A DNA stretch of 38,986 nucleotides from Clostridiales bacterium. Lineage in GTDB: Bacteria > Bacillota > Clostridia > Lachnospirales > Lachnospiraceae. The stretch's first letter is position 1, and each line of letters starts with the position of its first letter. Location: positions 1-38,986 of the forward strand of contig JAAVHR010000058.1 of NCBI GenBank assembly GCA_014799595.1, written 5' to 3'. Made by a program: the position numbers and the translations under genes. Positions 24,867-31,759 of the stretch are shown here, piece by piece. A model generated the notes under the pieces. It ran no database searches, had not been told where the DNA came from, and saw only the letters and a program-made list of their open reading frames with translations.

Positions 24867-25052
24867 TTAATAGATTGTTCTATACCAGAAAGGAAAGATA
24901 ACATAGAAGTTACCTTTTAGTGCCTGATATTGTAGACATCTGGTACATTTGACAGAAGTGCCATCATAAGCAAAATCTGCCCCACGATTGGTGCTAAATT
25001 CCATACCAGAAAAAGATATCTCTTTTCCTGATATGGAAATGCATAAGTACAA
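24867..25052 (-). CDS. Short ORF downstream of padR (doubtful)
   Basis: A TTG-started frame of 61 codons follows padR by 29 bases and contains KCTRCLQYQALKGNF, a Cys-x2-Cys pair. No ribosome site is visible. It may be the C-terminal remnant of a partner gene of padR that has otherwise been lost. I do not recognise the family. Confidence 0.25.
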   Translation of the reverse strand: MYLCISISGKEISFSGMEFSTNRGADFAYDGTSVKCTRCLQYQALKGNFYVIFPFWYRTIY

Positions 25053-25081
25053 ATAAATGTATGGATTAATTTACTATAATA

Positions 25082-25438
25082 CTATTCCTTTGCATTTCCT
25101 TTTGTACCTTCAATTGCCTTAAGAGTAGCAAGAACACTTGTTGTTAAATTGTGATAGTTTTCCAAAAGTTCGGAAACATAAGCAACCCCAGATTCTTCTA
25201 AGTGATAGTATATACGGGTTCTTTTACGACCCACTAGTTTAGAATATTCTGTAATATATCCTTCTCTTTCCAGCTTATAAATTGCAGTATACACTGTATT
25301 TAAAGGGATGGATAGTGTTTCATTTGATAACTCTTGAATTGTTTTTTCGATCTCATAGGCATAAGAATCTTCAACGGATAAAATATCCAAAATTAATAAA
25401 TCTGTAATACCATTTAATAGGGGATTTCTGTTTGCCAT
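25082..25438 (-). CDS. PadR-family transcriptional regulator
   Basis: This 118-residue protein is the short PadR type: an N-terminal winged helix (NPLLNGITDLLILDILSVE, YAYEIEKTIQEL, PLNTVYTAIYKLEREGYI, the wing with KLVGRKRTRIYYHLEESG) and a single C-terminal dimerisation helix. ATG 25438 is seven bases from AAAGGAG, whereas the earlier ATG is one base from it. It usually represses a neighbouring membrane or efflux gene. The nearest candidate is the divergently or convergently placed ABC operon, but there is no direct evidence. Confidence 0.9.
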   Translation of the reverse strand: MANRNPLLNGITDLLILDILSVEDSYAYEIEKTIQELSNETLSIPLNTVYTAIYKLEREGYITEYSKLVGRKRTRIYYHLEESGVAYVSELLENYHNLTTSVLATLKAIEGTKGNAKE

Positions 25439-25462
25439 ATACATACTCCTTTGTGTTTTTTA

Positions 25463-25502
25463 TTATGTATCTGATTATAACATAAATAAAACAATAATAC
25501 AA
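25463..25502 (-). promoter_or_regulatory. padR promoter with PadR-type inverted repeat
   Basis: On the minus strand TTGTAT, 17 bases, TATAAT. The -10 box is flanked by TTATGT (25463-25468) and ACATAA (25480-25485), an ATGT/ACAT inverted repeat of the kind recognised by PadR proteins (spacing 11 instead of the common 8). This suggests autoregulation. Confidence 0.6.
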
Positions 25503-25632
25503 TACTTTATTTAAAAAAAATTTTTTTTTATATCTTTTAAAAGATAAAGCATTTAATAACTCTTTGTTTTACCAAACTGATTTTTTAAGTTTGTATGTGT
25601 TTTGTAACGCTGTTTTCTATTTATCCATACAC

Positions 25633-25683
25633 TTGACAGAAAAAGGAAGATTCGATATACTGGAAGAAAGTTCACTAGTGAAC
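25633..25683 (+). promoter_or_regulatory. marR promoter with palindromic operator at the transcription start
   Basis: TTGACA (25633-25638), 17 bases, TATACT (25656-25661). The perfect 14-bp palindrome GTTCACTAGTGAAC (25670-25683) begins about where transcription should start and ends 14 bases before the start codon. A MarR dimer bound there would repress its own gene. Confidence 0.78.
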
Positions 25684-25697
25684 AAATGGAGGATGTC

Positions 25698-26129
25698 ATG
25701 GAAACAAGTGAGATTGTTTTATCGGGAATACAGTTGAAGAAACTTATGGAACATATGGAATTACCCATTATGGAAAAATATCAATTAAGACCAGTGGAAC
25801 TGGATATTTTGGTTTTTTTGTATCATTCAAAGGGAAATACTGCTAAAGAAATTATGAAAAAAAAGTGTATTTCTAAGGCACACATTTCCAAATCAATTGA
25901 TAACTTATATTCTAAAGGTTATGTGAAATTAATGGAGGATACAAAAGATCATAGGGTAATACATATTGAATTGACAAATTCTGCCAATCAGGTTGCACAG
26001 GAGACTATACAAATGTATGAAGCATGCAGAGATGTTTTGTTAAAAGATATTTCTCCTGAGGAATTTGCATTGGTTAAGAGAGTTACAAAAAAAATGGTGG
26101 AGAATATTAATGAAGTGCTGGGAAGTTGA
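25698..26129 (+). CDS. MarR-family transcriptional regulator
   Basis: This 143-residue protein has the MarR winged helix: LRPVELDILVFLYHSKGNTA, CISKAHISKSIDNLYSKGY and the wing KLMEDTKDHRVIHIELT. N- and C-terminal helices form the dimer interface. ATG 25698 is five bases after GGAGG. The gene is alone, with a near-consensus promoter and a perfect palindrome over the start site, so autorepression released by a small molecule is likely. Its other targets are not visible in the window. Confidence 0.9.
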   Translation: METSEIVLSGIQLKKLMEHMELPIMEKYQLRPVELDILVFLYHSKGNTAKEIMKKKCISKAHISKSIDNLYSKGYVKLMEDTKDHRVIHIELTNSANQVAQETIQMYEACRDVLLKDISPEEFALVKRVTKKMVENINEVLGS

Positions 26130-26170
26130 AAGTGTTTCACTAGAAATGAATATGTGAAATACATTTTGTT

Positions 26171-26366
26171 GTAGGTATATAGTTCGTTAATGAACTATAT
26201 ACCTACAAAACACCCATGCCTTGTGGACTGAGGCATCACCATAAATATATTCGCATAAGAGTTTTGTAAACGAGGATGCACACAAGTGCAAAAGCAGCAC
26301 TTGGTGCTTTACAAACCTCGCAGCAGAGTGCAAGATTCTACCTAAAAAGAGTGAATATATAGAAAC
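26171..26366 (-). repeat. Type II modular hairpin element with a replaced palindrome
   Basis: The body is a type II element of the 3766 subfamily (hairpin 1 AATCTTGCA/TGCGAGGTT held by G-U pairs; hairpin 2 with about three mismatches). In place of the usual terminal palindrome it has a perfect 15-bp hairpin, GTAGGTATATAGTTC/GAACTATATACCTAC, of unrelated sequence. The ORF predicted across it (26187-26381) is a by-product of the repeat. Confidence 0.82.
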
Positions 26367-26400
26367 AGTAAATGGACACAATACATAAGCAAAAAGTGAG

Positions 26401-26428
26401 ATAACTGTTCATGGTTCTGAACAGTTAC
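26401..26428. repeat. Solo terminal palindrome of the repeat superfamily
   Basis: The arms ATAACTGTTCA and TGAACAGTTAC surround TGGTTC, as in the complete elements, but no hairpin 1 or 2 follows. It lies 34 bases upstream of the citrate synthase start, within its leader. Confidence 0.75.
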
Positions 26429-26462
26429 AAAGTGAGAAGGATGAAAGACAGGAGGAATTTAA

Positions 26463-27809
26463 GTGAAGGATATAACAGCATATACAAAACAACAGGTATA
26501 TTTATGTAGGGAGAACAATCAGATTGAAAAAGGGTTATATGACCAGTTTGGGGTGAAAAAAGGATTACGGGATGAGTATGGAAAGGGAGTTTTAACCGGT
26601 CTTACTAATATTTCACAAGTTAAGTCTTTTGAAAAGAAGAATGGGCAGGAGGTTCCTTGTGAAGGAGAATTGCTTTACCGTGGTTATAATGTAAAAGACT
26701 TGGTGAATGGAGCTCATGGCAAACGGTTTATTTTTGAAGAAGCAACCTATCTTCTATTATTTGGTGATTTGCCTAATGATAAACAATTAGAAGAGTTTAA
26801 GAAGATTCTTGTAGATTGTATGGAGTTTCCGGTTAGCTTTACCAGAGATGTTATTATGAAAGCACCTAGTGCAGATATTATGAATTCCATGACACGAAGC
26901 ATTTTAACACTGGCATCTTATGATGAGAGAAAAGAGGATTTGAATATTGACAATGTATTAAGGCAATGCCTGCAGCTTATCAGCACATTTCCAATGATGG
27001 CAGCTTATGGCTATCAGGCATATAATCATTATATTAATGAAGGAAGTATGTTTATACATAATCCAGATGAAAATTTATCCATTGCAGAGAACTTTCTTCG
27101 CATGCTTCGACCAAGTGGAGAATTTACAGAATTAGAGGCCAGAGTGTTGGATGTTGCATTGCTTCTGCACATGGAGCATGGAGCAGGAAATAATTCTACA
27201 TTTACTACAAGAGTGGTAACTTCCGCAGGAACAGATACTTATTCTGCTATTGCGGCTGCTATGTCTTCCCTTAAAGGAAAAAAACATGGTGGTGCAAACC
27301 TTATGGTTATGAATATGATGGATGATATTAAGGCTCATGTGAAAGATTATCATGATAAAGAGGAGATTGCAGCATATTTAAAGAAGATTCTTGGAAAAGA
27401 AGCCTTTGACAAAAGAGGGCTGATATACGGAATGGGACATGCTGTATATTCCCTGTCAGATCCAAGAGAGGTTGTGTTTAAAGGATTTGTGGAGCAGTTG
27501 GCAAAAGCAAAAGGAAAAGACGAAGATTTGCTACTTTATAATAATATAGAAGAAATTGCTCCAAAATTAATTGAACAAAGCCGGAATAATCATAAAAAAA
27601 TCAGCCCGAATGTGGACTTTTACAGCGGATTTGTGTATGATATTCTTAGTATACCAAGAGAGTTGTATACACCGCTTTTTGCCATTGCCCGTGTGGTGGG
27701 ATGGAGTGCTCACCGAATTGAAGAATTGGTGTCCGCAGATAAAATTATCCGTCCGGCTTACAAGAGTCTTGTGATAGCACGAGATTATAAAGAGCGGGTG
27801 GGCAGATAA
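26463..27809 (+). CDS. gltA: Citrate synthase
   Basis: Citrate synthase joins acetyl-CoA and oxaloacetate to citrate at the entry of the (here probably partial, biosynthetic) TCA pathway. The protein has 448 residues and shows the catalytic triad: H275 in KGKKHGGANL, H326 in YGMGHAVYSLSDPRE, and D385 in SPNVDFYSGFVYDIL. The last motif includes the IPRELYTPLFAIARVVGW signature. It starts with GTG 26463 after CAGGAGG. A 2-methylcitrate synthase role cannot be excluded from sequence. It is monocistronic, with a strong terminator after it. Confidence 0.93.
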   Translation: MKDITAYTKQQVYLCRENNQIEKGLYDQFGVKKGLRDEYGKGVLTGLTNISQVKSFEKKNGQEVPCEGELLYRGYNVKDLVNGAHGKRFIFEEATYLLLFGDLPNDKQLEEFKKILVDCMEFPVSFTRDVIMKAPSADIMNSMTRSILTLASYDERKEDLNIDNVLRQCLQLISTFPMMAAYGYQAYNHYINEGSMFIHNPDENLSIAENFLRMLRPSGEFTELEARVLDVALLLHMEHGAGNNSTFTTRVVTSAGTDTYSAIAAAMSSLKGKKHGGANLMVMNMMDDIKAHVKDYHDKEEIAAYLKKILGKEAFDKRGLIYGMGHAVYSLSDPREVVFKGFVEQLAKAKGKDEDLLLYNNIEEIAPKLIEQSRNNHKKISPNVDFYSGFVYDILSIPRELYTPLFAIARVVGWSAHRIEELVSADKIIRPAYKSLVIARDYKERVGR

Positions 27810-27848
27810 AAAAAGTGCTGCCACATTTGCAGATGTGGCAGTTTTTAT
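27810..27848 (+). terminator. Rho-independent terminator of citrate synthase
   Basis: CTGCCACAT and ATGTGGCAG form a 9-bp stem closing a 6-base loop, preceded by an A-run and followed by TTTTTATAT. It sits directly after the stop codon. Confidence 0.9.
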
Positions 27849-27889
27849 ATGGTATACTTAAGAATATAAATTTTATAGGAGGTTTTCTT

Positions 27890-28555
27890 ATGCATAAGAA
27901 TAGAAAAATATGGGGGAGTATAACAGCACTCCTTAGTGCATTGGCGGTTTTAGTTGCCATAATTTCTGGGCAGTCTTTGGATGCAAAGACAAAGATTAAG
28001 TTGAACAAAACGAAAATTTCCCTAGAGGTCGGTCAAACTAAACAATTAAAATTAACAGGAACAAAAAAGAAAGTTACATGGAAGAGCAGTGCGGCTAAGA
28101 TAGCTGCTGTTAATAAAAAAGGTAAGGTAACTGCTAAGAAGGCAGGAAAAGCAACGATTACAGCAAAATACAATAAGAAGAATTATACCTGCAAGGTTAC
28201 CGTAAAAGCACAAAGTATAAAAAAAGATGGTAAGTATGATGTGAAGAAGGATGTACAGAAGTATTTGACAAAATACCACTGTCTGCCATCCAATTATATT
28301 ACAAAAGCAGAGGCAAGGGAGCTTGGATGGAATGGAGGCGGATTAGATTCTTATCAGTATGGAGCTTGTATTGGCGGAGATTACTTTGGAAATTATGAAG
28401 GGTATCTGCCAAAGAAAGATGGACGTTCTTATTACGAGTGTGATATCGATACCATGCATAAGGATAGTCGTGGAGCAAAACGCATTGTATATTCCAATGA
28501 TGGATTGATATATTATACAGAAGATCACTATCAGACATTTGAACTTCTGATGTAA
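27890..28555 (+). CDS. Secreted barnase-type ribonuclease with N-terminal bacterial Ig-like (Big_2) domain
   Basis: ATG 27890 follows ATAGGAGG. Residues 1-32 are a signal peptide. Residues ~35-107 are a Big_2 immunoglobulin-like domain (KTKISLEVGQTKQLKL ... KKAGKATITAKYNKKNYTCK), a fold used for surface or matrix attachment. Residues ~115-221 closely follow Bacillus barnase: NYITKAEARELGW, CIGGDYFGNYEGYLP, SDG-like loop and TEDHYQTF. Catalytic residues are kept: E183 (barnase E73), R194/R198 (R83/R87), H213 (H102), and K139 (K27). It should therefore be an active extracellular guanyl-preferring endoribonuclease, possibly an antibacterial effector. The stop codon TAA is provided by the end of the next repeat element, and the inhibitor gene follows it. 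Confidence 0.92.
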   Translation: MHKNRKIWGSITALLSALAVLVAIISGQSLDAKTKIKLNKTKISLEVGQTKQLKLTGTKKKVTWKSSAAKIAAVNKKGKVTAKKAGKATITAKYNKKNYTCKVTVKAQSIKKDGKYDVKKDVQKYLTKYHCLPSNYITKAEARELGWNGGGLDSYQYGACIGGDYFGNYEGYLPKKDGRSYYECDIDTMHKDSRGAKRIVYSNDGLIYYTEDHYQTFELLM

Positions 28556-28687
28556 CTATCCAAGTAGAAACACGCATTTACTGCGTGTTTCGTAAGAAAA
28601 AATGAAGGTTGGTTTGTTCTAAGCCCTTCGCCGAAGGCGAATTTTCATGGGCTTAGAAAGTAACTGTTCATGGTTCTGGACAGTTAC
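28552..28687 (+). repeat. Type I modular hairpin element between RNase and inhibitor genes
   Basis: GTAACTATCCAAGTAG, hairpin 1 (AAACACGCA/TGCGTGTTT), CGTA, spacer, hairpin 2 (GTTCTAAGCCC/GGGCTTAGAA with inner TTCGCC-GAA-GGCGAA) and a palindrome with one altered base (GTTCTGGACAGTTAC). Its first base pair step overlaps the RNase stop codon. Confidence 0.88.
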
Positions 28688-28730
28688 CTTCTGGCACAGG
28701 TAGAAGCGGTCTTAGAGGGGAAAAGGTAAT

Positions 28731-28970
28731 ATGGAAGGTAATAAATATGTAATTGATGGGGAGAAAATAGAAGATAAAGAGTCTTTGTGGAATGTAGTAG
28801 GTGAAGTGATAGAATTACCAGAGTATTTCGGAAATAATCTGGATGCTTTATCAGATGTTTTGCAGGAAAAAGGTTTACAGGGAAAGATAAATGTGTTAAA
28901 TAAAGAGAGATTTATAGACATATTAGGAGATTATGGAAAGATTTTTTTGCAAATAATAGACCATGAATAA
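28731..28970 (+). CDS. Barstar-family ribonuclease inhibitor, short C-terminus
   Basis: Barstar is the tight cytoplasmic inhibitor of barnase. The signature ELPEYFGNNLDALSDVL matches the barnase-binding helix and loop of barstar (including the conserved N-L-D-A-L and the acidic residue next to it). It starts at ATG 28731 after AGGGGAAAAGG. At 79 residues it is about ten shorter than Bacillus barstar, and the alignment ends before the last strand; the bases after the TAA would encode VNIT in frame, like the missing strand, so an early stop is possible. It lies 175 bases after the barnase gene, separated by a repeat element, and is presumably the cognate antidote. Confidence 0.9.
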   Translation: MEGNKYVIDGEKIEDKESLWNVVGEVIELPEYFGNNLDALSDVLQEKGLQGKINVLNKERFIDILGDYGKIFLQIIDHE

Positions 28971-28976
28971 GTAAAC

Positions 28977-29004
28977 ATAACTGTTCATGGTTCTGAACAG
29001 TTAC
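28977..29004. repeat. Solo terminal palindrome of the repeat superfamily
   Basis: Arms ATAACTGTTCA and TGAACAGTTAC around TGGTTC, seven bases after the barstar stop codon. No hairpin 1 or 2 is attached. Confidence 0.75.
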
Positions 29005-29033
29005 AATGTTATAATGAAGGGAGGAACTGTAGT

Positions 29034-29573
29034 ATGGAAAAGGCAATGTTTGTAAATGAAACAGAATATCAGATTATTAAACTGTTAGGGAAAGGAAAAG
29101 GCGGGTACTCCTATCTTGCTAAGAATGGAAATCATCAATATGTATTGAAACAGATTCATCATGAACCTTGTGATTACTATCAATTTGGCAATAAAATAGA
29201 AGCAGAACTAAGGGATTATAAACGTTTATCTGATATAGGAATCACAATGCCCAAGATGTTGGATGTTGATGTGGAAAAGGAAAGAATACTGAAAGAATAT
29301 ATTGAAGGAGACACTGTGTATGATATGGTGTTACAGGACAAAATAACAGAGAATTGTTTAAAACAGGTAAAAGAAATGTGTAATCTTTTGTATCCTGCAA
29401 ATACAAATATTGATTATTTTCCAACAAATTTTGTGCTGCAGGAGGGTATTCTTTATTATATCGACTATGAATGTAATGATTATATGGAAGAATGGAATTT
29501 TGAAAACTGGGGTATCAAGTATTGGTCTAAGACGGATGAGTTTTTAAAATATGTGGAAAACAACAACCATTAA
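29034..29573 (+). CDS. Small protein-kinase-like (Rio/Bud32-type fold) protein
   Basis: This 179-residue protein shows a reduced kinase fold. The Gly-rich loop is LLGKGKGGYSYLAKNG, the ATP-anchoring Lys lies in QYVLKQIH, a catalytic-loop-like NIDYFPTNFVLQEG carries the Asp and Asn, and YYIDYECNDY takes the place of DFG. Its length is close to Rio/Bud32 or small-molecule phosphotransferase types. GGGAGG precedes ATG 29034. The substrate is unknown. It stands just after the barnase/barstar pair with a solo repeat palindrome between, so a functional link to them is possible but unproven. Confidence 0.72.
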   Translation: MEKAMFVNETEYQIIKLLGKGKGGYSYLAKNGNHQYVLKQIHHEPCDYYQFGNKIEAELRDYKRLSDIGITMPKMLDVDVEKERILKEYIEGDTVYDMVLQDKITENCLKQVKEMCNLLYPANTNIDYFPTNFVLQEGILYYIDYECNDYMEEWNFENWGIKYWSKTDEFLKYVENNNH

Positions 29574-29605
29574 TAAATGATTACCTGTGACTTGATATTT
29601 ATAAC

Positions 29606-29634
29606 TTGACATATAAGTGCTATAGAGCTATAAT
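29606..29634 (+). promoter_or_regulatory. Consensus promoter of the surface-polymer cluster
   Basis: TTGACA, 17 bases, TATAAT, a full sigma-A consensus. The leader from about 29641 to 29892 is 250 bases and holds a hairpin at 29694 and a repeat relic at 29779. The predicted ORF 29647-29844 lies across both and has no independent support. Confidence 0.85.
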
Positions 29635-29693
29635 TTATCTGATTTTGTGAGAATAAAACAAAATTATGGTGTCAAGAAGGTGAAAATTCTTAC

Positions 29694-29723
29694 AGGGCTG
29701 TTTATAGATTATCTGACAGCCCT
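29694..29723 (+). terminator. Attenuator-like hairpin in the polymer-cluster leader
   Basis: AGGGCTGT and ACAGCCCT form an 8-bp stem around a 14-base loop, followed by TTCTGTGGTTTT. It is placed 60 bases after the expected start of transcription and 170 bases before the first gene, so it could reduce read-through conditionally. The T-tract is interrupted, so termination strength is doubtful. Confidence 0.45.
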
Positions 29724-29778
29724 TTCTGTGGTTTTGATAAAGAGAGTAAGTGGTTATACTATACAAGTAAAGAGTTTA

Positions 29779-29831
29779 GTAACTATTCAGGTAGAAACAC
29801 GCATTTACTGCGTGTTTTGTAAAAAAAGTAA
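29779..29831 (+). repeat. Partial type I element (5' end and hairpin 1 only)
   Basis: GTAACTATTCAGGTAG, hairpin 1 (AAACACGCA/TGCGTGTTT), TGTA and the first part of the spacer are kept. Hairpin 2 and the palindrome are absent. Confidence 0.8.
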
Positions 29832-29892
29832 ACAGAGTTCATAATAAAAATTATCATATTTTTGAAATTAAAGAAAGAACGAGGAATCATAG

Positions 29893-31695
29893 ATGGGTTT
29901 AAAAGATTGGTTTACACATAAAAAGCAGAAAAACAAAGAAAAAGAGATAGAGGCAGAAATACAAAAAGAAATAAAAACTATAAAAACAGAAGTACAGCAG
30001 GAAATAGCGAAAATTGCACCAGAAAGTATAGCAGCATTGCGATTAGTGTATGGGGATTTTTATGAGACAGAGACGGTACAGGAAAATGTGATTTTATATG
30101 AATCTTATGCCGGAAGAGGATTAATTTGTAGTCCTTATGCAATATTCAAATGTTTTTTGGGCAGACCCGATTTTGAAAAATATACGCATATATGGGCACT
30201 TGAAAATATGGATGCACAGAAAAATATTTTGGAAGACTATAAAGAATATGGCAATGTGAAGTTTGTACAACGGGATACAATAGAATATGCTAAGACGCTT
30301 TGTCAGGCTAAATTCTTAATTACGAATTTGTCTTTTCCAAATTATTATACAAAAAAGCCAGATCAAATTTATATCAATACATGGCATGGCATTCCTCTCA
30401 AGACTCTGGGATTTGATATACCAGATGGCAGAATTACAGGATTGAATACAATTCGGAATTTCTTATCCGTAGATGTTTTCTTATCACCTAACCGTTTTAT
30501 GACAGAACGTTTCCAGCACGCTTTTCGCTTGGAAGGTTTATATGAAGGGCATATTATGGAGTCAGGGATGCCTCGTAATGATAATTTATTTCATACTGAC
30601 CGTAATGAAATTATTGGGAAATTACAAGAAGCAGGTGTGGAGATTCATCCAGATAAGAAACTGATTATGTATGCACCAACTTGGAAGGGTGATAAATACT
30701 CTGCACCAGATACAAGTACAGAATTATATTTTGAATTGATGAGAGTGATAGAAGCAAATGTGGATACCGAACAGTATCAGATACTTGTGAAACCACATCA
30801 GATTGTATACAAACATATTGTAGATAAAGGTGAGCAGCTTACCAATAGGTTTATTCCTGCCACAATTGATACCAATGAACTTCTTTCTATTGTGGATATA
30901 TTAATTTCTGATTATTCTAGTATATACTTTGACTTTTTGGCAAGTGGCAGACCAATTTTATTTTATATACCTGATTTACAGGAATATAAATTGCAACGAG
31001 GTTTGTATTTTGGTATAGACAAGCTCCCAGGTCCAATAGCTGAAAATTTTGAACAATTAGGAAGTATGATTGCAGATGTACCAGCAGCTATCAGTCCATA
31101 TATGGAAAAGTATACAGAAGAGAAGGAATGGGCTTGTGGCAATGATGATGGTACTGTATGTGAGAGAGTGATTGATAAGATTATTGTAAAACAGGATTTT
31201 TCGAATATGATATCTTGTGACTATCAGAAAAAACAGAAATTGTTGTTATATACTGGAGGATTGAATGCTGGAAAAAAACGTGATAAGCTGGACGAATTTA
31301 TAGAACAATTTAATTATGATAACTATGATTTGACATTGATTGTTCCACATACAGAAAGTGAAGAGATATTTGCGTGGATCCGTAATGTTGATTCCAAAGT
31401 GCGTGTTTTGCGCAGAACAGGAACACATGCAGCAAATGAGGAAGAACGCATTTGTATGGAATTTTTATCCAGACATGGTGAGAAGGATCCATGGCATGAA
31501 ATTGTTTATAAAAATTATTATCCGGTAAATGTATATAAGAGAGAGTTGTATCGTATAATAGGACAAACGCATTTTGACTTTGCAATAGACTATTCACAAA
31601 AATCTCTGTATTATATGAATTTGTTCCAGTGTTTGGAGAATACCAAAGTTCTTAATATAAAAGAATTGGATTCATTTAAGGTCAAGGAACAGTAA
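29893..31695 (+). CDS. CDP-glycerol:glycerophosphotransferase-family (TagF-like) protein with extra C-terminal domain
   Basis: TagB/TagF-type enzymes transfer glycerol-phosphate (or related polyol-phosphate) from CDP-activated donors to teichoic or similar surface polymers at the inner face of the membrane. The Glyphos_transf signatures are present: YINTWHGIPLKTLGFD, SGMPRNDNLF, MYAPTWKGDKY, ILVKPHQIVY and ILISDYSSIYFDFLASG. An N-terminal Lys/Glu-rich coiled coil precedes the domain. From about residue 440 there is an additional ~160-residue Rossmann-like segment (LLLYTGGLNAGKKRDKLDEF, LTLIVPHTESEEI) like the N-terminal half of a GT-B glycosyltransferase. The ribosome site GAGGAA is close to ATG 29893. 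It is a paralogue of the gene at 36133. Confidence 0.9.
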   Translation: MGLKDWFTHKKQKNKEKEIEAEIQKEIKTIKTEVQQEIAKIAPESIAALRLVYGDFYETETVQENVILYESYAGRGLICSPYAIFKCFLGRPDFEKYTHIWALENMDAQKNILEDYKEYGNVKFVQRDTIEYAKTLCQAKFLITNLSFPNYYTKKPDQIYINTWHGIPLKTLGFDIPDGRITGLNTIRNFLSVDVFLSPNRFMTERFQHAFRLEGLYEGHIMESGMPRNDNLFHTDRNEIIGKLQEAGVEIHPDKKLIMYAPTWKGDKYSAPDTSTELYFELMRVIEANVDTEQYQILVKPHQIVYKHIVDKGEQLTNRFIPATIDTNELLSIVDILISDYSSIYFDFLASGRPILFYIPDLQEYKLQRGLYFGIDKLPGPIAENFEQLGSMIADVPAAISPYMEKYTEEKEWACGNDDGTVCERVIDKIIVKQDFSNMISCDYQKKQKLLLYTGGLNAGKKRDKLDEFIEQFNYDNYDLTLIVPHTESEEIFAWIRNVDSKVRVLRRTGTHAANEEERICMEFLSRHGEKDPWHEIVYKNYYPVNVYKRELYRIIGQTHFDFAIDYSQKSLYYMNLFQCLENTKVLNIKELDSFKVKEQ

Positions 31696-31696
31696 T

Positions 31697-31735
31697 TAAC
31701 AGACATGCCTGTTACGCAGGCATCACCATGAATAA
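31697..31735. repeat. Relic of a type II element (inner part of hairpin 2)
   Basis: ATGCCTG-TTAC-GCAGGCAT followed by CACCATGAATA resembles the GGCATCACCATAAATA interior of the type II hairpin 2. The outer stem and other modules are gone. Confidence 0.4.
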
Positions 31736-31759
31736 TGAAAGGCTTGGTTTAGGACATAT

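Noticed and set aside
724-29831. The interspersed hairpin repeats as a CRISPR array or integron attC cassette array
   Set aside because: The copies are kilobases apart with genes between, no cas gene or integrase is present, and there are no regularly spaced unique spacers. The attC-like idea (structure kept, sequence variable) is interesting, but the box sequences do not match attC and there are no cassettes.
29647-29844. 65-codon GTG-started ORF in the polymer-cluster leader
   Set aside because: Its second half is translated type I repeat and its first half spans a terminator-like hairpin; no convincing ribosome site.
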